Shown here in pieces: positions 34,559-47,400 of a stretch of 64,000 bases of DNA. The translations under genes and the position numbers were made by a program. Source of the DNA: Hofstenia miamia (Eukaryota; Xenacoelomorpha; Acoela; Hofsteniidae); assembly GCA_900660155.1 (NCBI GenBank), contig CABFPE010000079.1, forward strand, positions 1,553,022-1,617,021, in the 5' to 3' direction. Position 1 is the stretch's first letter. Every line of letters starts with the position of its first letter. The notes below the pieces were generated by a model. That model saw only the letters and a program-made list of their open reading frames with translations, searched no databases and had not been told where the DNA came from.

Positions 34559-37500
34559 AGAAATTGCAATGCGAGAAGGCAGCAAACGTTTTTGCACTAT
34601 CTTCTTTTTATTTTTTTATAAATATACAAATGTTTGCTTCATGTTCAGGTAAACTTCTTATTACCACATGGGACTCTGGGACCAAACACTGGGACAGGAC
34701 CAATTGGGACTGGGACCGGGAAAACTGTAATCCCACAGAAGTATGCTAAAACCCAATATATCCAAATATCCTTATAGGCTTGGAGGAAATTGTTCTAAAA
34801 TGTGTGCAAAATGTCGTGTATATCCTTCACAGCTTTCTAAAATACAAGGTCACAAACTAAATTAGACAATTTCCCCAAGCAGAGAACAGCAATATGAGTT
34901 GCTTAATGTGAATTCAGTTTTATCAACATCACATCGAAATCAAAGTGAACACATTAATTTATTGAAAAAATTCCAGTTAACACTATATAGTATCAAGTCG
35001 ATTATTTTACCTTATCCTATTTGCCAGATAGCTTTATTAGAAAATATTTGAAATGTAGTTCTTTGATCATTTTCTTTCCTGCTTTTGGAATATAAACTAT
35101 AAATACAATGCAGTTTGATTAAATAAATTTCTGGAAAATTATTTGAGTTTCCATTGCAAAGGTCATTCGCAGCATTCAAAACTCAAGTCTATCGATCGTT
35201 TTTAGCAATCATTTATATTAATTATAATTATTAGGAACTGTTCTACTTTTTAATTTTTTTATCTGGTTCACTTGACTTAAGAACTTTCTGAATTTATCAA
35301 GAGAGAAATGATTATAAAATAATAGAATAATAAGGAATCAGTTGATTTGATTTGTAAAGTTATGTGCTTCAATCCAATTGGCTGGCATTTGAATCTTGTT
35401 GCTTACTCATTAGCTATGAGTCACTTTCCTCTATTAGCATACATGAGCAATAGAAGAATTAAAATTAAAGCGAATCAGAAACAATTAACGGTCACCTATT
35501 ACAGCATTTTATTCATTTTTGTGTGTACAGTCATCATCTTAAGTGCTAAACTACTTATTATCACTGAAATCAACTTTTAATAAATGCTAAATGTTTCATT
35601 TACCACGATTAAAGTGCCAAAAAGTTTTCTTATATAGTTGTTACCATGTATTTGACATTTTTGCTGATTGTGAAATCAGTTGTTCGAAAAGGAGTTTACT
35701 TAAATGTTCTTATGGTAAACTGATTATTAGAGATAGACCCGATTTTTTTACCACATAATTTATGTGGAATGAATATTTAAAATCAATAAAATAAATAAAT
35801 ATATATATATGTATATATATGTATTCTGCTTTATAAGACATTCAGGATTCAGGATAGATTTTTTAATTTGACATGTTTATAAGTTCACCAGTTTTGGTTG
35901 CAAAATGTTTACTTCTGCAATTATTAACCTAGGCTACAGATACTTCAGGCAGAGATGGACATTGCATAGGCCGTTCCGGTCTTGGGCCGAAGTAATGAAA
36001 AAGTGGACCAAAATTTCAAGAAAAGCAAATCAATCCAAATTCAGTGAATGCCACATTATTAATACACAATGGATTGAAAAATTTAATTTACTTTGAATTT
36101 TTATATTGGTATCATATACCAGGTCTGCCAACACACCACTCCCATATCGAGCTAGAGTTCGCCCAATTTTAAAGTTTTTTCCAAGCTCCCGTTCTCAAAA
36201 TATAGTATCTAGCATTTCAGGATCTTTCCCTGTTGAATAAATTTTGCGAAAGAGCGTATTTCGGCTATATTTTTAAAATCCAATGTGTAAATATTGTTTT
36301 CAAATAATTTTTGTGAAGCAATTATGCTTGTATTTGCATATAAGTAACATTTTAATATCTAGTAATAATTTAATGTAACAATAACTGTGTTTCGATTTTT
36401 ATGCAATTTTTGTAGTTACACGCATTTTTCGACCAATATCTGACTTTTATCACAAATTTCCCGTTTTGCATTTAGTAATTATCGATTTTGTGTTTACTTC
36501 CATAGAAACGCGACAATGCGTCAAAATGACATATAATACTAGTATGTACATATACTTCCAATTATGTTGATAATCTTACTGAAATTGCTTTTAGACATCA
36601 GATGTAAATAAATATATTCTCAAGGAGTGCTAGCTGTTCTAGTTGTAATTTAAAGCCTATAAATTTATTATATTTTTTAAACATACAAAAATTTGGTCTA
36701 ACAAATGGAAAAGATTGAAAGAATTCTTTTAGAAAGGATAATTTAAAATGGGCCTAAAACGAACCAAATTGGGATTAAATTGAAATATCTCGGGCTAAAT
36801 GCTTCTTCTATTATGTACCTATATTTTCCAAAATATCAATTTCTATCTCGACATAATAACTTAATTTTTAAGTATATTAGTCAATATAATGAAGCTAGTG
36901 ATGATCATATTTCAAAAATATTTTCACAACTTTGTAAGCGGAAAATGACTAATAAATCTTTCTATTCACATAAGCCAATTGGATAACATTTCAATGAAAA
37001 CTATAACATGATGACTGTATTTCTTAAAATAAACTTGTATTGCGACAACGACGTGGATTTCATTTGAATCTATTGGTTTGGAAATGTAAGGACAAAGAAT
37101 TATTACAAAGTATATGTTCTAAATTTTAACGTTAAAATGTTGGGACTAAATCGTTTTTAAATCTAAGGTTATCTATATTCATTTAATTAACTAAGGTCAC
37201 AAAGATCGTGTAGCTCTTAATTATAACTTCTTTTGAGTGCTGATACTGCACATTGGTTTTCGTATTTGATTATGAATTTTTATTTTTGAAAAAAAGAATT
37301 TAATATCTATGCTATTTTATGTGAAATCATGTCATTTCTGTTGAGATTAAAATTAAAGTTAAAAAATTTTATACAACTCACAGAATCGGAGGCTATGCAT
37401 TTGAGCTTGTTCTGGCTATTGAATTCAAACCTATGTTTTTTCCTATAAATACAAACAGCTAGCTAGGAAAAAAAATTTTAGCAAAACGTGTGCAAAGATC

Positions 37501-37766
37501 AAAAAGTAAAGGATAAAACCTGAATAAACAGAAAATACACAATCGTGTATTCGAGTTTTTAATCGATGTTCGTTATCTCAAGACAGTTCGTCGTCACAGT
37601 TATTCAGAGAATTGAAATATATTTAAAAAACCTTTTGTCTTGAAGTTTTATATGTTTATGCCTCTTTGCATTAATTCAAATAACTTAATTTTCAATCAAA
37701 TTTTGTGTAAATATTTTGATGAGAGAATATTTCTTGTTTGGGGCCTGATTAAAGTTTTTTGTAGGT
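34559..37766. other. Non-coding stretch
   Basis: A short TA tract is near 35799-35821. Frames at 35905-36096 and 36780-36986 (+) are unrecognised, and the second has no ATG at its start. A possible small gene at 35362-35580 is listed separately. Confidence 0.4.
35362..35580 (+). CDS. Unrecognised 72-codon frame with one membrane segment
   Basis: From the ATG at 35362 (the open frame continues a few codons upstream without another ATG), a 72-residue product. A basic stretch (SNRRIKIKANQK) is followed by a strongly hydrophobic segment (YYSILFIFVCTVIILSAKLL) near the C-terminus. An AATAAA overlaps the stop (35579-35584), which would suit a terminal exon. I know no family with this pattern, and AT-rich DNA readily yields hydrophobic frames, so this is weak. 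Confidence 0.2.
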   Translation: MCFNPIGWHLNLVAYSLAMSHFPLLAYMSNRRIKIKANQKQLTVTYYSILFIFVCTVIILSAKLLIITEINF

Positions 37767-38333
37767 CGCGGTTAATTCAATAATGCCTCGGACTAACTAA
37801 GGAAGAAACATGATAATTCAATCAAAGCAGTTGCTTTTGAAAGTTGACCCTATGTTTGTTTAAATGCATAAATTATATTAGTGTTATTGCTTGCAGCATA
37901 CGTATAATACGAAAACATTTAATTTTTGTTACATAGGGATAAGCTAGAATACGGAATTTTGATAAAAGTCTATATCGAATTTGCAAATGCTTAAATCAGC
38001 AGGTGATACCTTTATATATAATATTTTGCTGTACTGTTTATTCAACTAAATGAAGAAAGCATTACTTGGACATCACTTGGAAACATCACATGCACTTCGG
38101 CAATTTGTTTAAAAGTGGTTTATTCCCCAGCTCATTGGAAAATGTTTGCCTGATGCATTTCAAGAATTGGTTATTTAATGGAATAAGATGATGGCTGCCA
38201 ATGGTACATATATTGAAAAATAATTACATAAGTTTTTCGACCTAGTATTTAATGCAGTTAAATAAAAATGGTTTTAGTTTCTTTTACTGTTTTTCTTTTT
38301 TAGTTAGTCCGAGGCATTATTGAATGAACCACG
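37767..38333 (+). mobile_element. Internally deleted mariner-type relic with TIRs
   Basis: The ends are inverted copies: CGCGGTTAATTCAATAATGC on the left and, reversed, CGTGGTTCATTCAATAATGC on the right, continuing through CTCGGACTAACTAA for about 40 bases in all. Between them, a broken forward translation at about 38060-38215 reads HLETSHALRQFV, then KWFIPQLIGKCLPDAFQELV, then WNKMMAANGTYIEK. This is like the C-terminal end of mariner transposases (LRxxVxxWF ... LxxRWxKCIxxNGxYFEK). About 567 bp is left of an element normally near 1.3 kb. Confidence 0.75.
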
Positions 38334-39109
38334 TATATATTAGAAAAAAATGAATTTAGAATGTTTGTTTGGTACTTCACCAATATTTATGGCAAAGAAA
38401 AAACAATTTTATAAAAAGCCAAATTAATAATTAATTTCCTTGTTGAAAGGAAGCTATGTAAATATATCTTATACAAAAATTGTTAAAATTTTCAAGTGCA
38501 TTTAACAAGGCATTGTGTTTTTGATCTTGTTGACTTTATAATATCTACATGTAGAATGGAGAACGTGCAGAAATGAATGTTTATGAAAATATTGTAATTT
38601 TTTAAAACTATGATAAAATTTTGTTTACATAAATTAGAAGTTTCTTATTCCATAAATGTATATTCCGCTTTTCTATGATTTTTACCAGCTGCATTGTAAT
38701 GATTTTGTATTATTAAAGTAACTATAGATATGAAATTGCTTTGTAAACCATCAATAGATAAGAATATTCACATACATTTTATGATATTTCAACTAGAGAT
38801 CTCAAACCCTATTTTGGATTAGGGTTGTTGGTATGTGTCTTTGTTTCATTTGCTTAGGGTGGCCAAGACCGGGTTCCCATTTTGATAAAAGACAGCTTCG
38901 GATTCAAAATTCAGACCCGATGAAAATTCGATCAAATATTTAGATATCCTGCATTTTAATTAGAGAAGAAATATGCTAACAAAAATACTGGCATATAATA
39001 AACTATAATTTTGCTTATTTTTTACATGTCTTATCATTAATTTCCTTATCTCTCAGCTTTATGCTATTTTTTAAATTGAAGCAAGCTGCCTTAGTGTTTA
39101 GGTGTATAT
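38334..39109. other. Non-coding stretch, nothing recognised
   Basis: AT-rich. A GC-richer piece near 38855-38950 contains GACCGGGTTCCC and similar strings, possibly an element end. Confidence 0.4.
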
Positions 39110-39368
39110 TGACCAGGCCGGGCAACGGATAATTTTTTTTGAATCGCCGTCCTTCCCGGCTCGTCTAAGAATTTCTCGCGAATCGGCCCGTCTAGAACTG
39201 AACCGTCATCTGAGCCGATCAAAGAAAGATTGCTAGTGTGAAACACTCAAAATATTTTTTCATAAAAGTAAACAATGCAAAATCAATAAAAAATTCAAAA
39301 ATAATTCAAAACTTTAAAAAATTTAAACATTTAAATGGTTTACTTAAATCTGTTAGCGTGCTTCTATA
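39110..39368. repeat. Older dispersed repeat, interrupted by the Tc1 element
   Basis: Shares with 60860-61085 a GC-rich start containing CCG-type motifs, a GCTAG block, CAAAATCAAYAAAAAT-like pieces and the end TTAAATCTGTTAGCGT then CTTC. The Tc1 element begins directly after this shared end, so it was probably inserted into the repeat. Confidence 0.6.
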
Positions 39369-40657
39369 GTTGGCTGTAATAAAAATGAGACTAGAAAAAA
39401 GGCATATTACTTTTGAACTACTGAACGTAACAACTCAAGAATGGTAAGATTTTAAAGATACATTAAAGGACTATAAGTAAAAAGCATCAAAGTCTAATTT
39501 GTTTTCCTCCTGTAGAAATAACTTCATTCAAACGAACTGAAACTGATTTCATTAAATTGGCCTTCATTTCAGATGTCAAAATGTGTTGAATTTCTTGGAT
39601 TTTTTCTTTTAAATCGAATATATTTTTCGGATTTTTCTTCTCAACGTCATTTTTCAATATCTGCCACACGTTTTCGATTGGAGAAAGATCAGCAGAACTT
39701 GGTGGCCATTGCAAAAACTGGATATTATTTTCAGAAAACCAATTTTTTGTCTTTGCTGACGTGTGCGGGGTTGCTCCGTCCTGTTGGAGTATCCATCCAT
39801 CATCATATAAAGCATCAGCATAAGGCATAAATTCAGCTATAATTTGGCAATATCTTTGACTGTCGATTGTGGCTTTTCCGTCTAAAATTTTCAAATAAAA
39901 CCCACGATAGGAAAGTGCTCCCCAAACCATAATTTTTTGGTCGAACTTTGGAACCGCTTTTGTTGGTCTTGGACATTTCTTTGACGACCACACTTGTACT
40001 TTGTTTCTGTGTAGTTGAAATACGCACTCATCAGTTATCCAAACATCTTCAAAAGTGTAGTCTTTCCAATCTTTCACGAAATTTAATCTTTTTTCTTGAT
40101 GTTCTTTTGTAATCAGAAGTCGATTTTTTCTGCCAATTTTTGTAACTCCACTTTTTTTCAGTGTTCTCTGAACTGTGGTTTCATGCACAGAGATGTCGGC
40201 TTCAGTTTGAAGTCGGTTTGCAATTTTTTTTCCCAGAAATATTGGGGTTTTTGAGAGCAATTGCGACTGTTTTCTGAATGAATTTTCCAATAATTTTTCG
40301 AGGGCGTCCACTTCCTTTTCTTCTTTTGAGAGATTCTCCTTGTCGAATTTTTTTCAGCTTTCGAAAATAAGTTGATCGAGAAATTTGCGATGTCGCAAAG
40401 GCGTTTTCAAGCTGTTCCAACGTTTCCATTCCGAAGAAATCAAGTAGAAACTTTGCAAAGAAAAACAATTTGTTTGGTAAGTGTTTTCAAATAATTACGA
40501 AGTACCAGTTTAATTAATTAACTTTTTTGTTTGACCATTTTAAAGTACACAAAATTCTCGTTGTCTTTTATTTTTATAGTTTTCCTCTAAAACGTCCCAA
40601 TACGTTTCCACAAAGCGTGAAAAAATAGGTGTTCAGTCTCATTTTTTTGCAGCCAAC
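39369..40657 (-). mobile_element. Tc1-like DNA transposon, nearly whole
   Basis: 1289 bp, with terminal inverted repeats of about 24 bases (left GTTGGCTGTAATAAAAATG, reversed right GTTGGCTGCAAAAAAATG) and a TA on each side (39367-39368 and 40658-40659), the target duplication of the Tc1/mariner superfamily. It encodes one transposase on the minus strand with a complete DD34E triad. The element lies in an older repeat. The size, the well-matched ends and the almost open coding region mark a young insertion. Confidence 0.93.
39487..40429 (-). pseudogene. Tc1 transposase (DD34E), one homopolymer frameshift
   Basis: Cuts and pastes the element by binding its inverted repeats and cleaving DNA in the nucleus. 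The likely start is the ATG at 40429 (METLEQLENAF). An N-terminal HTH region and a basic GSGRPRK motif (GRPR hook) come first, then a second HTH (ISVHETTVQRTLKKSG). The catalytic core follows: Asp in WITDECVF, Asp in LQQDGATPHT and Glu in SPIENVW, with 34 residues between the last two, hence DD34E, Tc1 group. The frame changes once, at a run of eight As in the coding sense (T run 40224-40231). 943 bases minus one gives 313 codons plus stop, so one base in a homopolymer is the only visible defect. It may be a sequencing error, in which case the gene is whole. Confidence 0.9.
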
Positions 40658-41496
40658 TATATCCTAACGATTATAAATGCAAACCTCAAATTACATTAAA
40701 CATCCGCCACGTCTGCTACATATGTAGGTAGAAAGACTGCTCTTCGTTTTGGAATAATAATAATAACGCAAACTGCTAAAAATCACACATTAATGGTCAG
40801 AACTATAAAATAATCCCAGAAGATAACCAAAAGCATCCAAAATTTCTTATGCTAATTACGACTTTATTTTTTTGCAAAATATATTAGGAATGACATTTTG
40901 AGGGGTGGTATTAACTTGTGCATTTGTCGTCGGAGATAATTATATTTACCATGTGATTATAAGGGATTTGAAAGAATACATTCTTTGTTTTATTCCGGAA
41001 TTTCGATAAATGTTATATTTTTAAATGCATATCCTTGCAAATTCAGTTTTAATTGGAAAACAATTTAATGGTAGATCGGACTCAATTATGATGTATTACA
41101 ATGTGTAAATTGCTATTAATAATACGCCTAATAGATTGGAAAAACCACTATTACTGTTACTATTGTTAAACAGTTGACTCAGAAAGTTGATACGAGATAA
41201 AACACATTATATTGAATTTGGTTTTCGTATATTTCATCGTTTGGCCTGAATTACTCATAATTTATCTCTGACTCATTGTTTTATGTACTAACTTTCTCAA
41301 ATGTTGTCGGTATACTTTTACATTAATTAATTTATCGGAGTATCATTTCGTCTGCTAATTCCTATTACATTATGATTAATACTGAATAATATCGAGCATT
41401 CACAAAGCGCGGCACACTTGCATTTGATTGGTCAGTTTGAATATCGCAAGTTGCTTCTCCAAAAACACTAGATTTTAGCAAGTGCCTTTTTGCACG
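40658..41496. promoter_or_regulatory. Upstream region of the IER-like gene
   Basis: Two plausible elements lie upstream of the ATG at 41497: an inverted CCAAT box in GATTGGTCAG (41426-41435, about 65 bases upstream) and a perfect AP-1/TRE site TGACTCA (41175-41181, about 320 bases upstream). Both would suit an immediate-early gene, but a 7-bp match occurs often by chance. No SRF CArG box was found. A possible splice acceptor (ATTTTAG) ends at about 41478. Confidence 0.35.
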
Positions 41497-41931
41497 ATGC
41501 ATACCCCACAACAGCTATTAACCCTCTCGATATTAAAGTTGGACAATATCAATTCTCAGAAAAACAAAACGGATCTTAGAAGAAACGTGTTAGTTGGAGC
41601 TGTTATATCAGCCATTCGAACAGACATTCGCAATTCATCAAGTCCGCCTACACACTTACAAACAAAGAAGCCAATAAAGTCCAAACGCCCACGTCCCACA
41701 TCACTTTCACTTTTCAGTACCGATGATAAATGCAAAGAAAATAAGGGAACACCTCAGAAAAAATCGCCAAAAAACTCTCCGCCATCACCACCTTCTTTTG
41801 GAAGTTCGACACATGGAAATGTGTTCAAACAACAGACTTGTTCAAAGTTACTTAAAAAAGGAGACAATTGGTTGAACTCTCTTATTCAGTACAATTATCT
41901 TATCAGACGACCTCAAGTACAAGTAATCTAG
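41497..41931 (+). CDS. IER2/IER5-like immediate-early response protein
   Basis: 144 residues from the ATG at 41497 (the open frame reaches 41482 only through GTG). The N-terminal block LLTLSILKL followed by DLRRNVLVGAVISAIR has the spacing of the IER2/IER5 N-terminus (a short helix ending SxxKMY, then GGLRLHRSLxxSLVxRSAR), although the QRGG core is not kept. A central basic segment KSKRPRPTSLSLF corresponds to the IER2 nuclear-signal region (SRKRRSSSLS), and a second lysine-rich patch (TPQKKSPKN) follows. The C-terminus GDNWLNSLI resembles the IER2 end (ADSMLNVLV). Vertebrate IER genes are also intronless, and act as nuclear regulators with PP2A and heat-shock links. ATTTATTTA follows the stop (41933-41941), like AU-rich decay signals, but the region is AT-rich anyway. 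Homology is inferred by eye; an unrelated small basic protein remains possible. Confidence 0.6.
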   Translation: MHTPQQLLTLSILKLDNINSQKNKTDLRRNVLVGAVISAIRTDIRNSSSPPTHLQTKKPIKSKRPRPTSLSLFSTDDKCKENKGTPQKKSPKNSPPSPPSFGSSTHGNVFKQQTCSKLLKKGDNWLNSLIQYNYLIRRPQVQVI

Positions 41932-41941
41932 TATTTATTTA

Positions 41942-42111
41942 AATTAGGCTTTCTTTCAAATGGGTTTTGTATAGTTTTTACCTTTGATTTATTGAAATAT
42001 ACACTAAAAAGTTTAAAAATACGATTTAACTTTATAAAATCTTTTAAACAAATGCCTTACACTTTAAATCCTGATATTTAGTATAAAAAAATATTATGCC
42101 TGGGTGCTTTA

Positions 42112-42154
<43 letters not shown>

Positions 42155-44019
42155 GTATGCAGGAATGCATGTATATATAGACTCCCTACAGCCTCTGTTG
42201 AACTATTTTATCATAGTCCCAAATTACATTGTTATTTAATACTTAGTAATTGCGTTTATATATTATTTTTATTACATCCTTTGATTCGTGTAAAAATTTG
42301 AAATTGACCTTATTTATTTTAAACAAGTTGTCAGAAAACATGCATATACCTGTGTTATCAATGTGCAACGTTTGTTGCAGTGTGACTCATGTGATTGTTA
42401 GTTAGATAAGTTTAACTTACAAACAATAAAATGCTTCGATTAAGCGTATTTGTAAAGCATTCATTAAATATGAAGGGCTTTATTATGATTTTTTCAGAAA
42501 ATTTATGTAATACCATCTTTTTAGAACAGCTATGTTTGGTTATATATAGCAAAAGTAGTTAATCATTGAGTATTGAATCATTGCTTATATGTTACGTAAT
42601 TAGAAATAATGAACATTTGCACTTAATTTAGAATGCGTTTTGTCTTAAGCGTGAGAAATTTCATGAATTGTATATATGAAAAAGTAACAGAATAGTTTAG
42701 CTATATGCAAAATGTTTTATATTTATAGTTATATTAATTAAAATATATTTTAAATATGCATTAAATATTATATTTCCCAAGATTCATCGTCTCTAACTTG
42801 TAATTATCAGTGCAACAACATTAAAATTTGGTGAACAATAGACGAATCCATAGGTTATCATATATTGTGTTTACAATATTTTGGAGTAACATTTGTTTTA
42901 TTAAATGCAATCAATTGATATTTTGACCTTACTATAACACTTAACAGTCTATATGATTAACTAGGGCGGATTTTATTACAACTTAAAATCCGTAAATTAT
43001 TTTTCAAAAAATATTACTATCATTTTCCACCCTTAAAAAATAAATATTTAGTAGAGCAATCGAATTAAACTACAAATTAACCAACTGCAATAAAAAACTG
43101 AACCAAATTAGAAAAATTTTTGCAGTAATTTTATTAATCTTCAAAAACTCAATATTGAAAATTGTAAGCTACAACTATGTACATGCACAAATGCTTAATA
43201 AAAAACAGGATTAAAAATCTTTTTTTCAATAAAATTTTATATAAGCTCCAATGGAAAATTTTTTAAATAGTGATATAGAAGCAAAATAACGGAAAATATA
43301 ACATTAATAGTCAAAAACCAGAAATATTACAGCATTGCCCAAAAACACAAAATATGACTTTTATTTGACTAAATAACTTCCTCAAAGGGGGTCTTATTAC
43401 ACTGGTTTTTACATTGAAATCTGTTTATATATATTATAAAGATATAATTTTAATAACCGATTATCTGCTCTAGTCATTATTAAATTATAGACTCAATTTT
43501 TCTTATATAAAATGTGTTACTTGCTAAATGCAAAGTTGCTTTTACAAAAAATCCAGCTGTTAATTTCTGACAAATAGAATACTGTTAAAACACGTTTCCT
43601 GCATATATTTCTCCATAAGTATAAAATTTCTTAATATAAATCTCACTCAAATGATAAATCTACTTGATTACAAAGTGTCAAGAATCGCTAAGTTTTATAA
43701 AACCTCATGAAGATTAAGTACAAGTTTATTAAGAAATTTTTCAATATGCTGCGATTATTTACTACAAAATTCAAAAAATCAATATTTTTCTTACTTAAGA
43801 TTGAACTTGAAGCTTTACTTTTTTTGAAAATTCTACATTAATTCCATTAATTAATCAAAATATTTTCTTGTCACAATGGAATAGACGCAGAGCAACTATA
43901 AATTTTTATTAAGGAAATTAAAATAAATGGTTAGATTCACAGAATAATATTTAAATTATTCTATAATTTTTTGGAAACTAAGTTAAACATAAACCCAAGA
44001 CCTATATTCCAATCACCAT
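41942..44019. other. Non-coding stretch
   Basis: AT-rich DNA with a (TA)n tract at about 42115-42147. No gene, RNA or repeat family was recognised. Confidence 0.5.
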
Positions 44020-44099
44020 ATTCAATAAAAAAATTTGTGAATATATTCTATGGTGAATATATTCCAATCACCATATTCACAATTTTTGTTATTGAATAT
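44020..44099. repeat. Long imperfect palindrome (26-bp arms)
   Basis: 44020-44045 is the reverse complement of 44074-44099 at about 24 of 26 positions. The arms contain TATTCAATAA and TTGTGAATAT. The spacer repeats TATATTCCAATCACC, which also occurs just before the left arm, so direct and inverted copies overlap. Confidence 0.8.
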
Positions 44100-44411
44100 A
44101 AGATGAAACAATAATTTTTGGATGACATTCATTTTCTACATTTTTCAATAACACAATCACTATACTTCTATTCAGGGTAATTTCAATATCCAAAATCACT
44201 AGAAAGTTTTAGCTTTTTGCATTTTAGCACAATTAGTTATTGATAGAAGTATATTTGCATCAACATACTGAGAAACATTTTCTGTTCAAGTGAGGGACAC
44301 ATCATTAAAGACTGATGGGATTGTTTTTTAAAGGTTGTTGTTTTAAAAGTTTCTTCTTTTTTGTTGCTTAAGCTATACACATTGAAGTCTACTCTTTTCA
44401 AAGTTTACTGC

Positions 44412-44442
<31 letters not shown>

Positions 44443-47400
44443 CAAATTATGCTAATATAATTACTCTAATTTGTTGTATAGCACCATGGAACTCAAAATT
44501 TCTTGAAGATATACGGGTTCCGAAGAAAATCTTGAGACTGGTTCAACTATTGATATTCATTTGCACTATTAATGACTAACAAAAACTATAGCAAATATTT
44601 ATTGAACCAGACGGGTGTGTGTGTGTCATTGGCAATCTTACAATGACTAATATCAAGTTAATTATACCAGGGTATAAGAGGTAGCAATAACACTTCATGT
44701 TTGCACCAAATTGAATTTACATATTTTTCAAAACGTTTTTTATAGTAACTGAAAATTGTCTTTCTGCATTTGAACATGATTTATATAAAAATATTTTCAT
44801 AATAAAAAATTTATTTCACAATCAAATTTAAATGCGTACATCAAAAGTTTTTTTGAAGCAAAATTAATGATAGCAATTAACAAAGTGTCTATAATTTAAA
44901 AGCAATTTGCTTAGCGAATGACTCATAGCATCAACCAACAGCATATTGACAGAATATTTCGTCATGAATTTTGATAGCAACACGAAAATATTTTCAAAAA
45001 ATTATTGGACAATTATTTCAATAAATTTTTTTTTCATTTGAATTTTAAATTTTTTTCCTCTATGTATTAAATTAATGACCGTATAGATATATTCAAACTT
45101 AAGTGATTCATTATTTTGTAATGTTATAAATTTAATGCATACCTATATATCACTATTTAAAATTATTTTGTATAAATTCGGGTAAGGCTTTGTACTAGTC
45201 AAGATGAATACCAGCATATATAGCTTTGTTTGATATATTAACTGTGATAAGTTTAAATCAATTGCACATTCATCAGAGTGTGGATTCAGGTCGGAACCGG
45301 GTCGGGTGTGAGAATTTGAAAGGCAATCATTTTACAAAAAAAATTGGGGTTCACTTCAGCTGAATGGAGTTGAAAGCATGCATGTATGTTTAAATTTTAC
45401 ATAGTTAATGTAAAATGAGGAGTGATATAGCACCCCAAGAGAATTAGCTTTAATTTGTTGAAATAAGTTTGATTTCTATATATCTTATATTAATTTGTAA
45501 ACTTACCTAGCATGTAATTATTGATTACTAGTGTGAGTTTTTATTTATAATGCTACATGTAAGAGATTTTACCTGAAATAAATCGCAAGTCTTAAAATGA
45601 AAAAAAGAATTAATTTTAATAACAAAATGTCAACAATCTTGGAATTTCTGTAATGTATATTCCGCACAAATAAAGTAATTGCAACGGTGGCGTAAAAAAG
45701 GGGCGGACAGGGAAGGAGGAGACATGCCCTCCTCTAGATAAAATGGCCACCACCATTGGCCCTCCGCACCAAAAATCATTCGAATTGTATCTAAATCAAT
45801 TATGCCACTTAAGACATCAGAGGTTTTGAAGGAATTAAATGAAAGAAGAAGAAATAGTCTCTTTCTTCAATCATAGTATGTAACAAAAAATATAAAACAA
45901 CAACTGGAGCAATAGTTTCAAAAAAGTAAAAAGTTTTCTTATATATATAATTTCAAGTTATTCCAGTCCACAATTGTGCAATTTGAGACATGATTATTTT
46001 TTAAATTTCTATCTGAAATTCACTTTCCTGATAGGAAAATTTCATTTATTGGATAAAGGAAACGATTTTGTCAAAAGCTAACTGTTTGTTTACAATATCC
46101 CATGATTTAATTGAAAAAAATATCTAATATAGAGCGAGGCATAATGAAAAGTTTTCTTAATTTTGAAAATTTTTAGTTATACGTATTGAATGACATCTTT
46201 TCGGCCCATTGCATTTGCGAATCTGATTTATCTACAAATAATATTTCTAAGTTGATAAGCAAAACGTTACAATACAAATGGTGGCTCATTATTATTACTA
46301 AAACATTTTTATGTTTATGAATTTGGCAATTTGAGAAATGCATTTTATGCCTATTGCCATTTTTCTGATAATAGATATAATATGCTTAGTGAATGTTAAA
46401 AAGCATAGCAAATTTTTATTTCTTATTATTTAAATTATCTTCAAGTTTTGGAGAAATTACTCAGAATTCGGTTTTTAGTGGAGTGGATTAATTGTGAAGC
46501 AATGCATACAAAAATAATGTTGCAGGTTTCCAAGATTAATTTCTAAAGATTTTATTAAACTATCAATATATTTATCATTGCTATATATGCATTATCATCC
46601 GCATATTGTACTGCACTACAGTAAGGTGAATACTTATAAATTTGTGGTGATTATTCATTAGCTTTAACTTACATTAAATTCTGCATGTATCGTACTAACT
46701 AACAGCAAGAATTAATAGTTCATTTATGTGCATTTGTATTGCCAAAATATTTCAATATATTTAATAAAATTGTAGATATTCTGAAGGGTACAGTCGAGGA
46801 TGGCAAAGTTTTGGAAAAAGACTTAGTTCTAGAAGTGGTATGTTGAATCTACTTCACTACCTAGTTCGAGAATCTGATTCATTACAGGAAGGAAACTCAC
46901 GCACAAGGAATTGCAAAATATTTATATTCAGATGTACAACAATATAAAATATGCAAATCTACAGCTCAGTCAGCCAATTTAAATAGAAAGTGATATACTT
47001 TGTTAGCTTAATTTTGATTTGATTTTTTGGTCGTTCGTGGTTTTTTGTGCTTACTAAATTTGGTTTGCTGGGTTTAATATTTTTACTTTTTTAGAAACCA
47101 ACATTGTGAATTATTTTATTCTGAAAATCATAAAATTCGTTAAGATTCGAGACTTTTCAAATTGGAAAAAATTAAGTACATGCGCCGATGATTTTTGGAA
47201 TGGCCAGCCCGTAAAACTTCTGGATCACCCGAGCCCGCCCGTAGCAGTTTTATTCGAAATTTAGCTGCAATTTTTTAAAAAACTTCTTAAAAAAAGTCAA
47301 ACATAAAAGAGAAAACATAATAAACATTATATAAATCTTGTTGAATTATGATCAATTTAATAAATGCTCTCGCCCCTTTCTTATGACGTACGAAAAATCC

